Part shown: positions 61,231 through 64,000 of the stretch, in pieces
Layout of the letters: each line of letters begins with the position of its first letter
Position numbering within the stretch: the stretch's first letter is position 1
Origin: Kryptolebias marmoratus
Taxonomy: Eukaryota > Chordata > Actinopteri > Cyprinodontiformes > Rivulidae
Reading direction: 5' to 3'
Assembly (NCBI RefSeq): GCF_001649575.2
Contig: NC_051438.1
Location: forward strand, 10,412,714 to 10,476,713
Length of the DNA: 64,000 nucleotides
Translations under genes and position numbers: made by a program
Notes under the pieces: generated by a model
What the model saw: the letters and a program-made list of their open reading frames with translations, nothing else
What the model was told of the DNA's origin: nothing
Databases searched by the model: none

Positions 61231-62700
61231 CTCGTAGGAACAGTTCACATCTTTTGAAGTAGGGTTCTGTGGAAAGTTATGAACAATTGATATCTTACCT
61301 GTTGTACATTAAACTAACTTGATGTCTAGTAAGAAAGGATCTTAAAACAACTCCCCTCTCAAAATGACATAAAACCTTATATAAATGGGTCATGATGCTA
61401 GGGTTTTTCTGTTTGTTTTAGAGGTTGAGTTTATTTCTGTTGTTTGGTAATAGTTTAGTCGTGATTTTCCTTGTGTTTTCCCTTGGATATTTTCTGGATG
61501 TTTAAATGCGTGACTGGTCCCTGCGTGACTGGTCATTGTCTCTCTCAGTCATCCTTGCCTTCAGTTAATCATCCACGCCTGTTCATCACCCCTCTTTATC
61601 ACCCTTTCCAGCATATTTATACTCCTGGTTTCATCTCAGTCACACCTTTATTTTTGTATGCATTTTCTGGCTTGTCAGCTTCTTTATTTCTTTTGTTTTA
61701 TTTGTTTATTTGTATTAAAGTCTTAATTTCCTCATGACTAATTCCACCTGAGTCTTTGAGACTGCACCTTTGGTTACATGGTTATTCCAGCACATCTATT
61801 ATGATATTGCTGCCACAAGTGCTCCAGGCTGTACCAGAAGTGCTACAGCTTGATGCTGCTGCTTTTTGTGCTTGCAAAAACCCCCAAAATATTTTATGTA
61901 AACAACCATGTAATGCAAAACAGACTGCAATGTAAAAGTTTATAAAATAGTGTTTGCATAAAACAGTGAATATTAGGTTTAAATCTAGTTAGTGCTGAAG
62001 TCTTACATTAAACATTGGCAAAAACGACTGTTGTGCAAATGGTTTTACAGTAATCATGCTGCAGAACAAAAGAAAATAAATCACTAAATCAAGATGGTGA
62101 GATAGCCACATCTACTTTCCTGATTTAGAATGAAAGCAGATTAAAGACACACAACTGTGCGACTCTAATGCACAATGCAGTGGAAATGTATTTCTTAGCT
62201 ATTGTTTAAATAAAAAAAACGTCTTCCTTGATGAAAAAGTAGCTTGATCATATAAAAGTCCTGTTTTATTTCACAAATTAGATGAACAATTAGCCAAAGT
62301 GAGTTAAGAAGACCAATAACTCTCTCTTATAAACATTTACATTGCCACAGATTTTGTATTATGTAAATATTCATATATAATTCTTTGGTTGTTTTCGGGC
62401 TCAAAATAACCTGACTAACTGTTGCACTTCGGGTGCAGACTAGATCACTTCTGGTAGCAACATCATGTTGAAATTATTATTTAATTGAATTATTATTTTT
62501 TGAATAGTTGTTTAAAAGGGCAGGAGTCCACTTTAGATTCAGCTTTGCTAAAATTAGCCTTTAGCTTGTCAATATGGTCTCAATTAAGCTCTCAATAACC
62601 AAACTGCAGTTGTTCAAAGAGCTACCTACAACAGGTAAGATATTAATTGTTTATAATATTTACACAGTACCCCACTTCAAAATACCTGAATTACTGTTTG
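61231..62700. mobile_element. Large relative of the 42.1 kb MITE, interrupted by an LTR
   Basis: Left arm: CTTTTGAAGTAGGGTTCTGT, GGAAAGTTATGAACAATTGA, TATCTTACCTGTTGTA. The reverse of the right arm reads TTTTGAAGTGGGGTACTGTG, then AACAATTAATATCTTACCTG. The terminal 10-15 bp have decayed, so no TTAA is visible. Interior words shared with the 42.1 kb copy include TATGATATTGCTGCC (against TGTGATATTCCTGCC) and AACAACCATGTAATGCAAAA. Confidence 0.7.
61393..61785 (+). mobile_element. Probable solo LTR inserted in the MITE
   Basis: A segment absent from the 42.1 kb copy starts near TGCTAGGGTTTTTCTG and ends before GGTTACATGGTTATTCC. It has a TATA-like GCATATTTATACTCCTGG at 61611, CTCAGTCAC downstream, and ATTAAAGTC as a polyadenylation-type signal at 61717, the order expected in a fish Ty3/gypsy-like LTR. 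Exact ends and target duplication are not resolved, and no internal genes remain. Confidence 0.55.
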
Positions 62701-63399
62701 AATTAGCTTTTTTTCCTCCCTGCTGTTTGTTTTTCTTGGAAATATTTTGGTCAGTGATACCTTTTTCTATCTTATTTTCCATGATGAATTTTTAGCCTAA
62801 CAGTATTCACTGTTGAATGCTTCAATCAGTTTAAAACAGCTCTGGTCTCGTCTCTATTTGCAACTCGTGTGTGCCTACAGAGACCAATAGCATTTATTCC
62901 CCTCAGCTATTCTTAACACTCTCACTTGTTGGCTTTAGTGCGCAAATACACACACAGCCATATCACACAGAGAGAACTCAGGCCTCGCCAGGGGAGGGCA
63001 GGGGAAACTTTCCCCAAGCGCAGCGACATCTCCTCAGGACAGGAAAAGTAAATGAACGAGAGTGATTTGTGTGTAAGTGCGGGAGCAAACACACAATGTG
63101 TTTTCGCTGGAAAGCTTTTTTTGTCAGCTCTGTAGGCTGCGAGAACACATGACCCATACAAATAGGCCGCCTCGGGGCTGGCTTCCTCTAATATGCTGCA
63201 GCTATCAGCAACAGATGACACAACTGGGAGAGGAGAAACGCACAACGAAACAAAAAGCTAAATCACCTCAAAAAGAGGGAGGCACGATACAANAGGAGGG
63301 GGTGGGGGTGGGGATCAACACAGCTATATGCAATAACACATGTTGAATTTACAAACACATGTAAAAAATATATATTTGCAGGAATGTTGATTTGTTTTT
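62701..63399. other. 5' intron, nothing recognised; one ambiguous base
   Basis: A single N lies at 63293 inside a purine-rich stretch (GGAGGGGGTGGGGGTGGGG). Open frames at 62871-63245 have no motifs. Confidence 0.4.
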
Positions 63400-64000
63400 A
63401 TTCCTTGAAGGAATGTATTTAGCCTGCAGCATTTCATGCTGGAGTCTTAAACTGAGATCATCTTAACTTAAGGAATGACTTTTTTGCCACTTTGGCAAAT
63501 CTTAAAAATTAAATTATGTGTGGTCTTAAGTAATATTTTGAGTTAAGTATTATTCTAAAGTGTTATCTCACACATTCTGTTAATATATGTTTAGAATGAC
63601 TCTCAGCTACTACAGGATCAAATTTTAGCTCAATATCTGTAAAACTGACTGAAATATACCCTTTGTTGTGCATGCTAAAGTCAGCAAGCTGTGGTGACCA
63701 TCTTGAATCAAGTTGACTCCAAAAGTTAATCAGTTGTAGATGTTAACCCAGTGATTACTTTCTGAGAGTTTCATTTAAACAAACCCAGTGGTGCATGGCA
63801 TATTTTGCTAACAGACAGACAAAGTTAACTCTAATAGTTGATGACAAAGTTTTAAGTAGGGATCTTGTACAAACTGTTAGCACTTGTTGTACGTGTTGCA
63901 GATCACTCTCAATTAATACTACATCAAACTTTAATATCTATAAAGTTCACTGAGTTTATAACTCCTTTTGTGTTTGCTAAGTTGTATTGACTGTGGCAGC
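63400..64000 (-). repeat. Module-repeat family, copy 9 (runs off the window)
   Basis: It begins with the reversed tail hairpin ATTCCTTGAAGGAATGTATT at 63400, then GACTCTCAGCTACTACAGG, GACCATCTTGAATCAAGTTG, GTGGTGCATGGCATATTTTG, CTAACAGACAGAC, and the start of a second module to base 64000. Confidence 0.8.

Larger units (their letters stand above)
29962..64000 (-). other. tenm2: 5' intron or upstream DNA of tenm2
   Basis: The acceptor at 29962 shows that transcription enters from the right, so at least part of this span is a 5' UTR intron. No further coding exon of tenm2 and no other gene is recognised in it. Repeats are listed individually. Confidence 0.75.

Overview
The window is vertebrate nuclear DNA, almost certainly from a teleost fish. 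It is AT-rich, intron-dominated and full of typical fish repeats: Tc1-like transposons with long terminal inverted repeats, tRNA-type SINEs, palindromic MITEs and solo LTRs. There is no operon structure, rRNA, tRNA gene or CRISPR array. The species cannot be named from sequence alone; a spiny-rayed teleost is my guess from the repeat types.

One protein-coding gene is supported: the 5' part of a teneurin-2 gene (tenm2; the a or b paralogue cannot be decided), on the minus strand. Its start-codon exon is 29619-29961 (coding 29619-29844). The next constitutive coding exon is 2254-2547, after a phase-1 intron of 27,071 bp. Together they encode residues 1 to about 174 of the intracellular N-terminal (Ten_N) domain. 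The transmembrane segment and the extracellular domain must lie beyond base 1, to the left. Between these exons, 3904-3948 is a candidate 45-nt cassette microexon with both splice sites and a compatible phase. Everything from 29962 to 64000 is 5' intron or upstream DNA of this gene. A CpG-enriched patch ending in a strong minus-strand splice donor (45057-45700) is a candidate alternative noncoding first exon and promoter.

Layout: 1-2253 next intron; 2254-2547 exon; 2548-29618 large intron (N gap 5098-5497, SINE at 7.9 kb, Tc1 remnant at 8.5 kb, minisatellite at 11.3 kb, module-repeat copy at 12.9 kb, MITE at 16.8 kb, an odd duplicated intron-like locus at 19.3-19.5 kb, LINE tail at 23.0 kb, 1.5-kb Tc1 element at 25.5-27.0 kb, SINE at 29.1 kb); 29619-29961 start-codon exon; then SINEs at 32.3 and 39.6 kb, an internally deleted Tc1 element at 34.4-35.6 kb, a TTAA-flanked MITE at 42.1 kb, an 812-bp solo LTR with perfect target duplication at 50.9 kb, an inverted-repeat element at 58.7 kb and a MITE-family element interrupted by a solo LTR at 61.2-62.7 kb.

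The most unusual repeat is a family present nine times, eight of them in 43.7-64 kb and in both orientations. It is built of one to three tandem modules of about 265-300 bp, with a CpA/TpG-rich head and a tail containing a short hairpin followed by CTAG. It may be a Helitron/HINE-like non-autonomous family. The second notable locus (19.27-19.54 kb) holds two copies of one sequence, one of them interrupted by an 80-bp segment with exact GT-AG intron signals on the tenm2 strand.
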